A DNA stretch of 64,000 nt, from contig JAIWZP010000001.1 of assembly GCA_025201375.1 (NCBI GenBank), positions 723,501-787,500 of the forward strand, written 5' to 3'. Shown in pieces: positions 9,669 to 20,698 of this stretch (position 1 is the stretch's first letter; every line of letters begins with the position of its first letter). This DNA is from Gongronella butleri (lineage: Eukaryota; Mucoromycota; Mucoromycetes; Mucorales; Cunninghamellaceae). The notes under the pieces are model-generated. The model had not been told where the DNA came from, made no database searches, and worked only from the letters and a program-made list of their open reading frames with translations. The translations under genes and the position numbers were made by a program.

Positions 9669-12482
9669 TTACCACAAGTAGCGCGCATTGATCGCCGGGT
9701 TGGGCGTGACGTAATCGGCGGTCGCGTACGCGCTGAGGACGGTGCGCCACAATGCGGCCTTTTTGGGGCTATCAGCAAACAGGTACATGTAGCCATCAAT
9801 TTGCTCCTGATCGTCCAGCACGACGTGCGTCGTATCAATGTGCTCCTTTTTGAATTGGAGCACAATGCCATGCTTGCGACCAAAGTAGATTTCGTCTTGC
9901 AGGTCCTCCCACGGCCGCCGCACGGATTCGAGCTGGCTCAAAGAAATCGAATCGACTGGATCCTTGTGCTACAGCCACACAGCCACAACAAAATAGGATC
10001 AGTCAACATGATGGGGAGTTCTTTTTGGAAATGACGATATACGGTACCTCGTAAGACAATTGGCGCAAATACAGTTCGCCGTGATCTAGAGACACCCAGA
10101 AACGCGTCCATGACTAATCACAACCGCGAAAAACATGACATGAGCATAAGAAAAACAATGAAAACGAACCTCTTACAGGGACGTGCTTGGTGCGGACGTA
10201 AAAGGTGAGGTAGTCGCCATCACGGCAAGCAGTGAGCGCGGCATCAAAGTCCAATTCGCCGGTGCCAAGGCCAGACATGTATGTGTTGCATGGGGAAATC
10301 GCGTCTTCGAGCTGGAAAGCGACCATGAGCTCCAGATCCAAGTCTGGCGCAGCAGCGGCGCCGGCATTTGCGCCTGTGGCAGCCACAACAGGCTTCGTCA
10401 GCGTGTAGCGTGACAGACCTTTGCCCGTGAATGCCTCGAATCGATTGCCTGACAAGAGGCTCGTGAAACCGACCACCGGCAGCGTCGCCTCGCAGATCCC
10501 GCCGTCCGATGACGACGATGATGACGCGTCCGATGACGCGTCAGCCACTGGACTATCTTTGCCCTGGTGGTGATGGTGCGCTGCAAGATCCATCTTTGAA
10601 AGGAGCGATTTTATCTTGGTCAGCCCAGCAGGAATGGGTTTGGCACACAGCGTAAATGTCAGCGAAAATGGGCTATCCACCTCGCTATAAAAAAAGAAAA
10701 AAAGAAAAATGAAGAAACGCGTCAATTTTAGTGACTATGAATGTCGACGCGTGTCAAAGCGCGTCATTTCGTGTCGGGTCGCGTTTTCTTGTAGCCAGCG
10801 CACAAATGTATTCAAAACAAGGCGTCGAAACGCGTCGAATCACGTCTACTGTGTCAAATCAGTCACTTTTGCCCACTTACAATGAAAAGGACTCCTTTGG
10901 GCTTGCCGCAGAAATGCCTTTGGAAATTTTCTTCAACGAGCCTGTCTGGCAGATCTTTGTCACATCATTCAGCTGCACAAACAGCTCATATTGGTATTCT
11001 ACAGCAAAATATTTAAAAAAAAAATCGCGAATTGGGACAAATCCGCGCAACAAGACGGCTATTTTTGTAAGACTGTACCTTTGGAGGAGGACATGTTGGT
11101 GATTTGGATCACTAAAAAGACGCAGAGAGTGAGTCGATTTTCGCTCATTTTTGGCACATTTACACCAATAGATCAGTGCTTACCTCTGCAGCGCAGAATT
11201 TTTCTTCTGGCAAATCTAAAGTTGAAATCAAAGGGACGCACATTGGCTTGTGTCCTGGTTGAGATAAAAAAAAAAAAAAAAAGAGTGAGATCGCGAGTTT
11301 TGTCTTTTTTTTTTGATCTATTGGCCTTTTTTTCAATTTTTTTTGTTACCTCTCCTCGGCCCATGGCATCTGTGGCGATTGCCTGCTGCTTTCAATGGAT
11401 GCGTAAAGGCTGCTGTGGCTGATGCGCGGCAAAAGGAGGCCCGTCGGGGACAATCTACCTGCAATATCATGGTCTTGTGCCATGACAGGGGCCATGTGTT
11501 CCTGCGGATGTTCCAGGTGGTGTGGTTGTTGTGCGTTTGCCATTGGCGGGCCCAGGAAGCGATGGAAAGGCTTGCTGATCCACGAGGCTGCCTGGCGCAG
11601 GTGCATGTGTGTGGATGCCTGGTGCATAAAGGCGGCGGCAGTGCCTGCAGCACGTGCGGCTGCGTTTGAATCGATTTGAAAGTCGTCGTGATCGGTGTCG
11701 TCGTCGGCATCGTGGCTGTCACCCTCCAAATAGGCGCCATGCGCGTGGAAACGAAGTTGGCTGCTGTCTTGGGAAGCGGTAGGCGGCAAAGGAGGCAACG
11801 AGCGCTCGCTTGGCGGTGCCAATTGCAGCGGCGAAGGTGTCCAATTGGATGCGATGGGCGTGGAGTTCATAAGCAAGGGCGCTTGCGTGATGTGCAGATC
11901 CGACGTGGAGCTGAGCGTGGCCAATGACGACGACTCGCCCGATGATTCTGGAATGGCCGGAGGAGCCATCATCATCGTCGTGTACGCCTGTGCTTGCGCC
12001 CCTTTGCCCGACCGCGATAAGCCAGGCGTCGTCTCGGACATGGCCGAAATCTCAGATAACGAAAAATGCGTAATAATCCGCTTCAAGCCGTGCGCCGCCT
12101 TGCGCCGCAGACCAAGACGCTGCATCTCCTCCTTTTTCTCCTCTTCCTCCTCGTCCTTTTTGTCGTTTCTGGCTTCAATGGCCGCATCATCCATGTGTTC
12201 GCTCTGAGACGGAACGTGAATCACGTCGCGAAGCGCGTTTTCCTTGGATTGCTGCTGCGTCTCTGCCTTTTGCTTGGCTTGCGAGTAGGGCGAGAGAGCT
12301 AGCTGTTTGGAGGGCTTGTCCACAACCGCAAGCATTTGATGCTTGGCCATCTTGAGCTTGTCCAGCTGCATAGGTCCCACCTTTTTCCACTGCGGATTGC
12401 CCGTCAGACGTTGTAGGCTCCAAAACCGCCGTGGCGGCTGCACGCGCCGCTTTGTCTTTTCATCCAATGGCAACGTCTGCAT
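9669..12482 (-). CDS. anillin/Mid1/Bud4-like scaffold with C-terminal PH domain
   Basis: Exons (minus strand): 11350-12482, 11184-11254, 11079-11111, 10881-10998, 10177-10684, 10048-10113 and 9669-9968, giving 742 residues. The first 380 residues are low-complexity, with a charged coiled-coil-like stretch (KKDEEEEEKKEE) and many Ser/Pro/His repeats. Residues about 380-600 form a beta-rich region (TNMSSSKEYQYELFVQLNDV and after) that could be the cryptic C2-like anillin-homology fold. Residues about 600-735 look like a PH domain: SWTRFWVSLDHGELYLRQL at the start and the Trp-containing final helix (AALWRTVLSAYA). C2-like plus PH after a disordered N-terminus is the layout of fungal anillins, which organise the cytokinetic ring. 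The family call rests on layout, not a searched match. The N-terminus could start at 12527 or lie in an unrecognised upstream exon. Confidence 0.6.
10717..10835. promoter_or_regulatory. cluster of ACGCGT motifs inside an intron
   Basis: The 196-nt intron 10685-10880 of the anillin-like gene contains ACGCGT at 10717-10722, 10747-10752 and 10830-10835, plus several one-mismatch copies. ACGCGT is the MluI cell-cycle box bound by fungal MBF. The hexamer is common elsewhere in this window, so regulation is only a possibility. Confidence 0.25.
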
Positions 12483-12904
12483 GTCGTACAAATCAAAAAA
12501 AGGGGTGAAAAGGGAAAAAAATCGCAAGAATGCAAAGAATTATAAAAAAAGAAAGGGCGGGCAAGAGAAGAAGAAGAGCAAAAATAGGTATGCCGTGAGC
12601 TCGTAGCTATGCGTATTGACAATCCGACGTCTAGATTGTGGGGGCGGATCTGTGTGAAGAGGGAAAGGCACAATTTCAGGACGAGACGCGCTCATTCTTT
12701 GCATCTTTGGTACAAAAGAAAAAAAAACCTCCGAGCCTGCCTTCCCCTTTCTCTCGCTCTGTCCAAGCAACATATTTGGGTGCTCATCCCGTGACACCAT
12801 CAGTGGCGCCCAATGGCACGGCGTGTCATCATCGGGCAAGGCGAGAATGGAAAAAAAAAAGAATAAGAAATATAAAGGACGCGATGTCAATTGGCATGCG
12901 CGTT
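12483..12904. other. intergenic / leader of anillin-like gene
   Basis: A minus-strand open frame (12540-12890) reads PPPQSRRRIVNTHSYELTA in one part but runs into pyrimidine-rich sequence with no usable donor. It could be an extra 5' exon or chance. No other feature seen. Confidence 0.4.
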
Positions 12905-13461
12905 TTAAGTGATCAATTTATTCGTTTCAGGATTGCATTCAATGGTCACCTTGCTAATGAGCGATGAGATCTTTTCAGTCTGATCGGCCCACTATGTTGG
13001 AAAAATGGATTTTGCAAAAGAAATGAGTATTATTGCCTCGTTTTTACATTGTTTAGTTCGTTTTGCTTACGTTTATGGGACCACGCGACCAGTAGGCCGT
13101 GCCAGATTCGAAGCTGCCATCCCAGAGCCCAATTTGCACGCGGCTAGGTGTAAATTTAAAAAAAAGAGATGAGCAAGCGACATTTATGCAAAAAAAAAAA
13201 AAAAGCGTCTTACGAGGGGCTGTCTGGGAAGCGGCACTTGCCGTCCTTGCAAGTGTCCTTTTTGTTCTGTTCACGGATGACGGTGCCGTCCACAGACCAG
13301 ATGATCTTCTCGGGCTGCCAATCAATCGTGTATGTGTGCATTTCGTCGTACAAATTGCTGCCCTTGACTGTGTGGAAGCCACCATTCACCGTGTAGAGTG
13401 CCTCGCCAGAGTAAAAGTAATTGGTTCTTGAAGAGAAAAAAAAAACATTGAGCAACCTATT

Positions 13462-13499
<38 letters not shown>

Positions 13500-14109
13500 G
13501 CGCAACGCCTTACTGGATTTGGTGGCCGTCGCCGCCAATCATTTCAAAGTCAATTTCATCGCCCGTGTTGGAGATCAAGATAAAGGCCGTGATGGAGCCG
13601 GGGACCTTGGACGTGCGCATGGTGATGGACACCTTGCCAAAGCGCATAAATGTGGTGGCATTGAATGTAGGACCACGGCCCATGTACTTGTTAAAAGGCA
13701 AATCTGGCGCAAAAAAAAAAAAAAAAAACAATAAAAAGGGTGAGAATAGGCTTTCAATTGGCCCTCAAATGAGCCACACCATTAGAGCATTACTGGTTTC
13801 AAGATCCAACATGGGCACAAATTCCATGGGCGGAACAAGATTCATTTGGATACCATGTGGGGTCTGCTCAAACGTGTCCCTTGCGCTGTTTTCAGACACC
13901 CAGCCATAGCTCTCCTCGGCAAAATTGGTGTCATAATCGCGGCACTCGGGCGCCTCGACCGGTTGCGCATTCACCTGCCTTGCAAACGGCTCACCCGGAA
14001 GCAATGGCGCAGCACCATTGGCGGTTTCATCTGGAATGGCAGGCAGGCCGTGCACGGCATTGCATGCGAGCATGCAAGACAGCAACGACAGCACACTGGA
14101 GCACTTCAT
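12905..14109 (-). CDS. GH16 cell-wall glucanosyltransferase/glucanase, Crh type
   Basis: Secreted enzyme likely to act on cell-wall chitin or beta-glucan (cross-linking or hydrolysis). Exons (minus strand): 13794-14109, 13514-13703, 13214-13426, 13071-13143 and 12905-12991, giving 292 residues. Residues 1-21 are a signal peptide ending at AVHG. The catalytic motif is GDEIDFEMIGGD, with Glu155 as expected nucleophile and Glu159 as acid/base. The segment MHTYTIDWQPEKIIWSVDG, with its aromatic residues, and RVQIGLWDGSFESGTAYWSRG match the Crh substrate-binding face. Unlike yeast Crh1, no Ser/Thr-rich tail or GPI signal follows: the protein ends 20-30 residues after the fold. It is therefore probably soluble or non-covalently held. 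The 13427-13513 intron contains a 34-nt sense A tract near its donor. Confidence 0.9.
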
Positions 14110-14373
14110 GGTTCAATCTTGACGTAAAATATAAAAAACAGAAATTGGAAACAATCAATGGAAAGTTCTTGGGATTAAAAAGAAAAACAAGTGACAAAAC
14201 TTGTGAAATAACTCATCTCGAGCGCGCATAAATGCGGCACATAGGGCCCACGAGGAGAATCCACCGTGTCAACAAAGTGATTCAAGCAAACAAAATAAGG
14301 TTTCAACGAAGAAAGAAAAAAAGAGAAAAAAAAAGCGGGGAAACCGCGCTGCTGGCGATGATTAAATTGGGAT

Positions 14374-16399
14374 TTATTTGGCCTTTGCAAAGAACGACGT
14401 GATGCTGGCGCTGCCATTGGCCTTGGCCTTGGTCTTGCTTTTGCTGGCGTGGGCGCTTTGTTTGGGATGTTGTGCCTTGTCGAGCAATTTGAGCGCCTTT
14501 TTGAGGCCAGTAGGGATCGGCGCCGAAACCAGTTCATCCTCGGGGAGCCATCGTGATTCGCCGCCCTCTGTGGTATCGTGTTGCTGTGCAGGTGGCGCGT
14601 CCTCGTGGTTGTCATTGTAGCGCACCCATTCGACGTGGTACACCTTGCGGATGTGCGAAAACAGATGCACAACGTGTTCCAGATCCTGTCGGTGCGCGTC
14701 CAGGGCAACGACATCCAGTCCGTAACGCGATGACAAGTATGCCGTGTTCTTCTTGGCGCGTGCCGCATACGTGGTGCTTTTGTTGCCCAATTCCACAGAA
14801 GGAAACTCCCACAGACCCGCCAGCAAGCCTAAAACGCCAACAAATAAGGTGAAACCAGATCCGTCATCGTCGCTCAAATTGTCCTCGCGCTTACCTTTGT
14901 CAGGCCGCTTGGATATTAAATAATACGACGCGCCGTCCGGCAGCACCTTTTGCACGATCGTCACCGAACATTCTGTAGAAACAAAAAAAAAAATCAGAAT
15001 GTCGGCTTTTTCGCCCGTTGGCCCTCCTTTTTCTCTGCTTACCTTCATCCCTCGGAGGTTTTTTCTCGCTCTTGACAGGATACCTGGATGCGTCAAAAAT
15101 AGAAAGATAGAAAAAAAAAAAAAAAAGAGGTGTGAGCACTAAAAAGCGAACTTTTGCATGAACTTACCGTGTCACTGTATAATCTTCATGATCCAAAGGT
15201 TGTTCAATGCTCGGACAATGCTCACACTCTGGTTGTCAAGAGACAGAAAGGGGGGTCAAAAATGAGTACAAGTGGACTTTTTTCTTTTCTGGCTCTCACC
15301 GTGTGATTCTTGATGATTTGTGGACGATTGGCCATGATGCATCTGTTTTCCGTGGCATTTCAGCTGCTGTAAGGCATAGCAGTGGCTCTTTAGCGGGCAC
15401 GCGTCGCAATTGGGGTCGGTGGGCCTGCACACGGTGGCGCCGAGCTCCATGAGCGCCTGATTAAAGTCGCCAGGCCGGTCGGCTGGTACGAGGGCGGCGG
15501 CAAGCTGCCAAAAGAGGGCAACAACGCTTGTTTTCTTCATGTCGGCGCCGACGGCACGCACGCGCGCAAGGACGCGGATCACGTTGCCATCCACGAGTGG
15601 CGTTTGCTGATTAAACACAATGGACGCAATCGCGCCGGCCGTGTACGGGCCCACACCGGGGATCTGCTTTTCCAATTCCGCCGCTGTCCCAGGAAGCTGC
15701 CCATCCATCTCTTGCACCACCTTGCGTGCACCTTCCCAGAGCCGCTTCGCGCGCGAATAATACCCAAGACCTGCCCACAGCGTGTTCACTTTCTGTGGAA
15801 AATCAAAACAAATGATTCATTGGCCACTATCGCCGCGTTTCATTCCTTTTTTTTACCTCCAGATCCGCGGTGGCCAGGTCGTAGATGGTGGGGAAAGCCT
15901 CTATCCATCGATTGTAGTAATCGATCACCGTGGCGACTTGTGTCTTGAGGAAAAACCGAGAAAGAAAGAAAAAAAATGAGGAATGAGCGGCCTCTGATGA
16001 GCCAAGTTTGCCATTTTCGGGTACCTGTTGCAGCATGATCTCACTGACCCACACCTCGTACGCGCGCTGGGCTGACTCCTGTCAAAAACAAGAAAGAAAA
16101 AAAAGGAATTGAGCCAGATTTCCTTCATTTTGCGTCACTTTTGCCTCTTTTTTCCTCACCTCCTTGGTCCTGGTGGTGCTTGCCGCCTTTCTCCAGGGCA
16201 TATTGGTGCGCTGCTTGGTGTCGAACCAGTCAAGCAGGGCGGCTTGTATCTCGCGGACGTGTGTATCGTCGTGGAACGTGTGATACGCCGTGTTGTGCGC
16301 AAGGTGGTTGCTTGACACGCAGTCCTGGACAGTGGTGGGCACGACAGCAACAGGTACAGCACTGTTGGTGTCTGTGCGTCGTCGCTTGGTCGTGGTCAT
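14374..16399 (-). CDS. MutY-type adenine DNA glycosylase
   Basis: Base-excision repair enzyme removing adenine opposite 8-oxoguanine. Exons (minus strand): 16160-16399, 16025-16078, 15857-15943, 15300-15792, 15168-15228, 15043-15083, 14895-14972 and 14374-14828, giving 502 residues. It shows the catalytic Glu93 in [13 protein letters not shown], the helix-hairpin-helix [15 protein letters not shown], the catalytic Asp195 in [10 protein letters not shown], and a 4Fe-4S cluster C249-x6-C256-x2-C259-x5-C265. A Nudix-like 8-oxoG-recognition domain follows ([13 protein letters not shown] onward). The C-terminus ends [10 protein letters not shown], which resembles a PCNA-interacting peptide (Ile-x-x-Phe-Phe) without the leading Gln. 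The N-terminus has a basic KRRR patch that could serve as a nuclear signal. It is divergent from the BRCT gene across 184 bp. Confidence 0.96.
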
Positions 16400-16583
16400 G
16401 GAGGGAAAAGCGAAAAAAAAAAGACGAGAACCGACGCGGTCCTCGAAAAAACAAAAAAAATTATATAGTGATGGCGCGCGGCGAGCGGAAATTGAAACCT
16501 CTTTTTTTGCTTTTTCTTCCCTACTTCCTCGTCCCTCGCGTCCCCCCCCTTTTTTTTTGACGGCTCTTGTTCTTTGCTCATTC
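16400..16583. promoter_or_regulatory. bidirectional promoter of MutY and the BRCT/RING gene
   Basis: Only 184 bp separate the two divergent start codons, so both promoters lie here. A plus-strand TTATATAG (about 16460) is a possible TATA element. The 60 bp before the RING gene are pyrimidine-rich. Co-expression of two repair genes is inferred from the arrangement. Confidence 0.6.
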
Positions 16584-18655
16584 ATGCTCACCTCGTTGCT
16601 GAATATTGAGGTCTTGCTGCAGTGCCCTTTATGGTAAGACAATGGTCTTGCTGGGTTCCCCTCACCCCACTTTTTTTTTTACAAATGTTTTTTTTTAAAA
16701 ATTAGTGGCAACCTGCTTCGCAAGGCACGGACGATATCCGAGTGTGGGCACAGCTTTTGCGAGTAAGGCGCAAACGAGAGGGATTTTGCTCAGTTTTGCT
16801 CAATTTGGGTCCATTTTCTCATCTTTTTCTTGGATTTGATTAGGCATTGCATTGCTGGGCGGCTTGGAGAGCAGGGGGCGTGCCCAAAGTGCAAGCAACC
16901 TGCGTATGTCAAGCACCTTCGGCACGATCACCTGCACGACGCGCTTGTCAAGGATGTCAAGTGGCTGAAACACGCTTTCCGCAGCCATTTAGCCCTTGTC
17001 ACCGACCCATCGATGCCCTCCAACGACCTGCCATCTCTACCAATGGCAAGTTCGCAGAATCCGTTGCCGTCCCTCCCACCGTCCATCGATCCATTGTCAT
17101 ACGACAACATTTCATCATCCATGCATCACGACAGCAATGCCTTTGAGCCAGCGCCTTCCACGCCCTTGTCACCCACCTTTTCATCGCCCCCATCACAGCA
17201 TGCAAGACAATCGTCCGCGTCATCGGCAGGGACAATGCCTGCTGCACCAGCACACGCCTCATTCCACCTCGATTTGGCCTCCAATCTTGCACCAACATCA
17301 CAAACATCGCTCATCTCCATCAAATCCGAGTCCGACCACGTCTTTGAGCTCTCATTCGACTCCAATGGCAACATCCACGGCGCCACGATGAACATGACTC
17401 TCGAATCTGAGGCGCAGCAAGCATCCGCGCCCCCGAGTCTCGGCCCAGATCATTCTGCGCAGCCGCAGCAGCCCTCACCACATTTAGACATTCCTAACAA
17501 CGCCCCAGCTACTTTAATTCAGGCAAAAACAGCATCCACGCAAGCATTGCCCGCGTCACTTGCATCTCCTGTCGCCAATTCGCCTACTTTGCCCTTGAAC
17601 GAGCCAAATTCACCGCGTATCAGCTCGCCAACGCCCTCGATGTCCTCATCACAGCGGCTTCCAACACTGGCTCGCACCATCAGCGCGCCCGTTCGGTCAC
17701 AATCACCGCAGCAGCTCTCACGGTCCGTGTCTTTTGAAGTTTCAGATCTTTTGTCGGCCATGGAGGTTGAAGATGTCATCATGGACGACTCGGACGACGA
17801 CGACACCATGCCTCCACCACAAAACAAACCAATTCCCGCAGAGAAACCGGCCCCTGCATCACCACATCCGCCAAAACCATGTGCTGCGCCACCCCCGCCG
17901 GTGCCACCCCCTGGCGACAAGCCTATTTTTGCACAACCGCGCCCCGTCACGCCCTCACTGCAAAAGCGCTTGTCTGACCAGGAAGAACATGCCGAGGTAA
18001 GAGAAAAAAAATAGCGTAAAACGCCAAATTTGCTTAGTTCCCCTCTCTTTTTTTTAATTTCGAGCAGGTCGCGCGGCCGCAAAAGCAGCTCAGGGCAGCC
18101 GACAAGGAGGAAACGGCCATTGGGCCGTGGAAATGTCCTCATTGCCGCTTTGTCAACCATGGAGCCATTGGGCAGCCGTGTGGGATTTGCAGGCAGGTCG
18201 TGTCCGCGGACCAGGTGCTCGCAGGCGCATCACTCACGCTAGATCCATCCATGTCTTCGGTGCTGCCCACCATTCCCAACATCAACAACACATTTGTCAT
18301 CGAGTCCACGCTGTCGGTCGATCTGCCACCACAAGACATACACGATCGCACGCGCCATAAGATCATGGTCACCACTCTCTCGCCCGACGACATGGTAAAG
18401 GAAGAAAAAAAAAAAACGAAAAGACGGAAATCTCATCTCATGTATTCCTTTCTTTTTGACCAGGATTTTTTGCACATCTTCAATGCAGATCCAGAATTTG
18501 CAAATGGGTTGTCCGTATACGTGTACGATGACGCGACAAGGGACATGGACTTTGTCACCCACGTGATCACAAGTACAGACGACCGCAGGCTGTGCAAGCG
18601 CGCCGACAAGTATCTGCGTGCCATCCTCACCGGCAAGTGGATCGTGTCCATGCAA

Positions 18656-18723
<68 letters not shown>

Positions 18724-19345
18724 CCTCAATCATCGTCTTTTTACGAGAATTCATCGATTTCTTTCTTTTTTTCATTTTTTTTTTCAAGGGTTACGCGCGA
18801 GCCGCGAGGCCGGGTATTGGCTGCCAGAGCAGGAATACGAGGTGCTGGGCGATACCATGTCGGGAGTGACGCACGGGCCGCAGCGCGGCCGTGAGCGCTT
18901 GGCAAAACACGACGCGCCGTTTTTCACGGACCGCGTACGCTTTTATTTCGATAATTTCACCGACCTGGACGACCACCAGCACGCGATAGCCAAGCGTGGT
19001 GGCGGACGCAGCAGTAAAAAGGCTAAATTAGCATCAGACGAGCCAATGCCATCGCAACTTCCGCCGCCAACACCAAATGACCAAGATATCCCGGTGCCCG
19101 CGCCCGCGCCCACAATCATGGAGCGCAAAAAGACACTCATGAGGCTCGTGCAGGCCGGTGGCGCGGCCGTGCTGGCTAAACACCTCATGCCGCCCAAACG
19201 CGACGCGCACACGTACCGCACCATTGTCATCCACCCGCACAAGATACCTCCCTCCAACAAGGGCTCCGCCGCGTGGAAACAACACGTCCAGGTCCGCGAC
19301 GACACGTGGCTCCTTGAACAAATCAGCCATTGCAGGCCAATTTAA
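16584..19345 (+). CDS. BRCA1/BARD1-like protein: RING, RanBP2-type zinc finger, tandem BRCT
   Basis: Exons 16584-16633, 16706-16762, 16844-17996, 18068-18394, 18464-18656 and 18789-19345 give 778 residues. A complete C3HC4 RING is built across three exons: C14, C17, C30, H32, C35, C38, C49, C52, inside a LLNIEVLLQCPLC context typical of BRCA1/BARD1. A long Ser/Pro-rich disordered region follows. Next is a RanBP2-type finger, W441-x-C443-x2-C446-x3-N450-x7-C458-x2-C461. The C-terminus is a BRCT pair: FVTHVITSTDD, KYLRAILTGKWIVSMQW, then AGYWLPEQEYEVLGD, which is the BRCA1/BARD1 inter-repeat pattern. Known relatives are nuclear E3 ligases in homologous recombination. Yeasts lack them. Whether this is the BRCA1 or the BARD1 orthologue I cannot say. 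It converges on the PCMT gene 136 bp downstream. Confidence 0.88.
18659..18722. repeat. 64-nt A tract directly after a 5' splice site
   Basis: The intron 18657-18788 starts GT and continues with 64 uninterrupted A. The BRCT coding sequence joins correctly around it, so it is intronic. Length may be affected by sequencing slippage. Confidence 0.9.
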
Positions 19346-19481
19346 TAAAGCAATCTTGAAAAATAAAATAAAAAAGAGTAAAAACATAAGAAGCAAATCT
19401 CTCACTTTTTCCTCACGCCTGCCTCGTGTCTTTCATTCTTGTTTCATGAAAATTCCATTGCTTTTTTTTATTGTTCTGAAA

Positions 19482-20698
19482 CTAATAATACGAGTGATCA
19501 TGACCGCGCTGCTTGGATGCGTCCGTCAGCGGCACATATTGCACGCCCATGATCCTTTTTTCCTCCACGGTGCCGTCCGCGCGCTTGTCGTACAGCATGA
19601 TATGTTGCTCAAACGTACCAACAGGCACAAACAGCCTAGTAGGCCAAACGAAACAAAAATAAAAGTGAGAATTCAGCGACATGCGTCACTCTTTCAAACC
19701 AAAACAGACCTTCCTGGCTTTTTGAGCTGCTCAATCAGCTCGGTTGGTTTTTTGGACGATGCAGCCCCGACGTGACTATGATTATAAAAAGGATGAGCAT
19801 GCTAAAAAAGCACCTTTCCCTGTGCCCATTGTAATGCTTACATGCAATCATAAGGTGCGAGAGCCGGATAGCCAAGTCGTCCATCGCCGGTGACGAGCAC
19901 GACGCGCCCGTCCTCCTTGCACCAGTCCGGGTGGCTCTTTTCGACATTCAACTTGGACTGCGCCACCAGCTCCTCAATGTGATCAATGCCAACGGCCTTG
20001 CCATTTGGGCCGACAAGCTCGGCCATGCATGCTGTCAAGTAGCCAGAGCCAGAGCCAACATCGAGCGCTATAGGAGATGGGGGGAGGGAAATACGTTAAT
20101 TGCCTCTGTTTGCAAAGAATTGCCACAAATCTGGCGCGGCTCACCTGTCATTCCTGGCTGCAAGTATTCGGCAAGGTAGTCCAGCGCATATCCATGCATA
20201 TGCCTGCTCCAAAAACGAGGTCAAGAGCCAAACAGTGCAAAAAAAAACACGTGATTTGCCTTACGGTGCCGAGATGGTCACGCCAAAGCCAATGGACTGG
20301 GGTGAATCTTGGTACGGGGCAAACCTGCAATAGTCCCCCCTGCAACAATGCGCGAGTGGCGCGTCAGTTTCCGTTTGAAACACACATTGGGGCCGTTGCC
20401 CGGTCATTTGCTTGGCCACATCCCCGGAAGCGACCCGTTCATTACTTTTTTTTTTTTGTTTTCGTTCCCAAGTTTTACCTGTCGACGGCCTCCATGGCGC
20501 TTGCAACGCGCTTGTTTTTTACGATGCCGGCCTTGAATAAGTTGTTGACCAGCTCATAGTTCGTTTCTCCTGGATTTTAGACCATAAGTGAGCGTGCCTG
20601 CTAATGTCAACATATTCGTCGCCTCTTTTCTTTGCCATGGACGCTCTTTCACACCATAATTTTAGTGTTTAAATTATACCTGAGCATCTCCAAGACAT
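19482..20698 (-). CDS. protein-L-isoaspartate O-methyltransferase
   Basis: Repairs isoaspartyl residues in aged proteins using S-adenosylmethionine; cytosolic. Exons (minus strand): 20680-20698, 20479-20569, 20265-20324, 20145-20203, 19842-20067, 19710-19775 and 19482-19635, giving 224 residues (family about 226). Landmarks in order: [17 protein letters not shown] start, [24 protein letters not shown]-binding motif [28 protein letters not shown] and PGRLFVPVG. Exon 1 is only 19 nt. The donor at the end of exon 6 (GTCTGT, at 19709) is off consensus but needed to keep the conserved PGRLFVPVG. The gene ends 136 bp from the convergent BRCT gene. Confidence 0.96.

Noticed and set aside
10981..11422. 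Plus-strand open frames opposite the anillin-like gene
   Set aside because: They are antisense shadows of exons and introns that join correctly on the minus strand.
18433..18787. Minus-strand poly-Phe frames and plus-strand poly-Lys extension in the BRCT gene
   Set aside because: Product of reading through the 64-A intronic tract; splicing at 18656/18789 restores the conserved SMQWLRAS junction.
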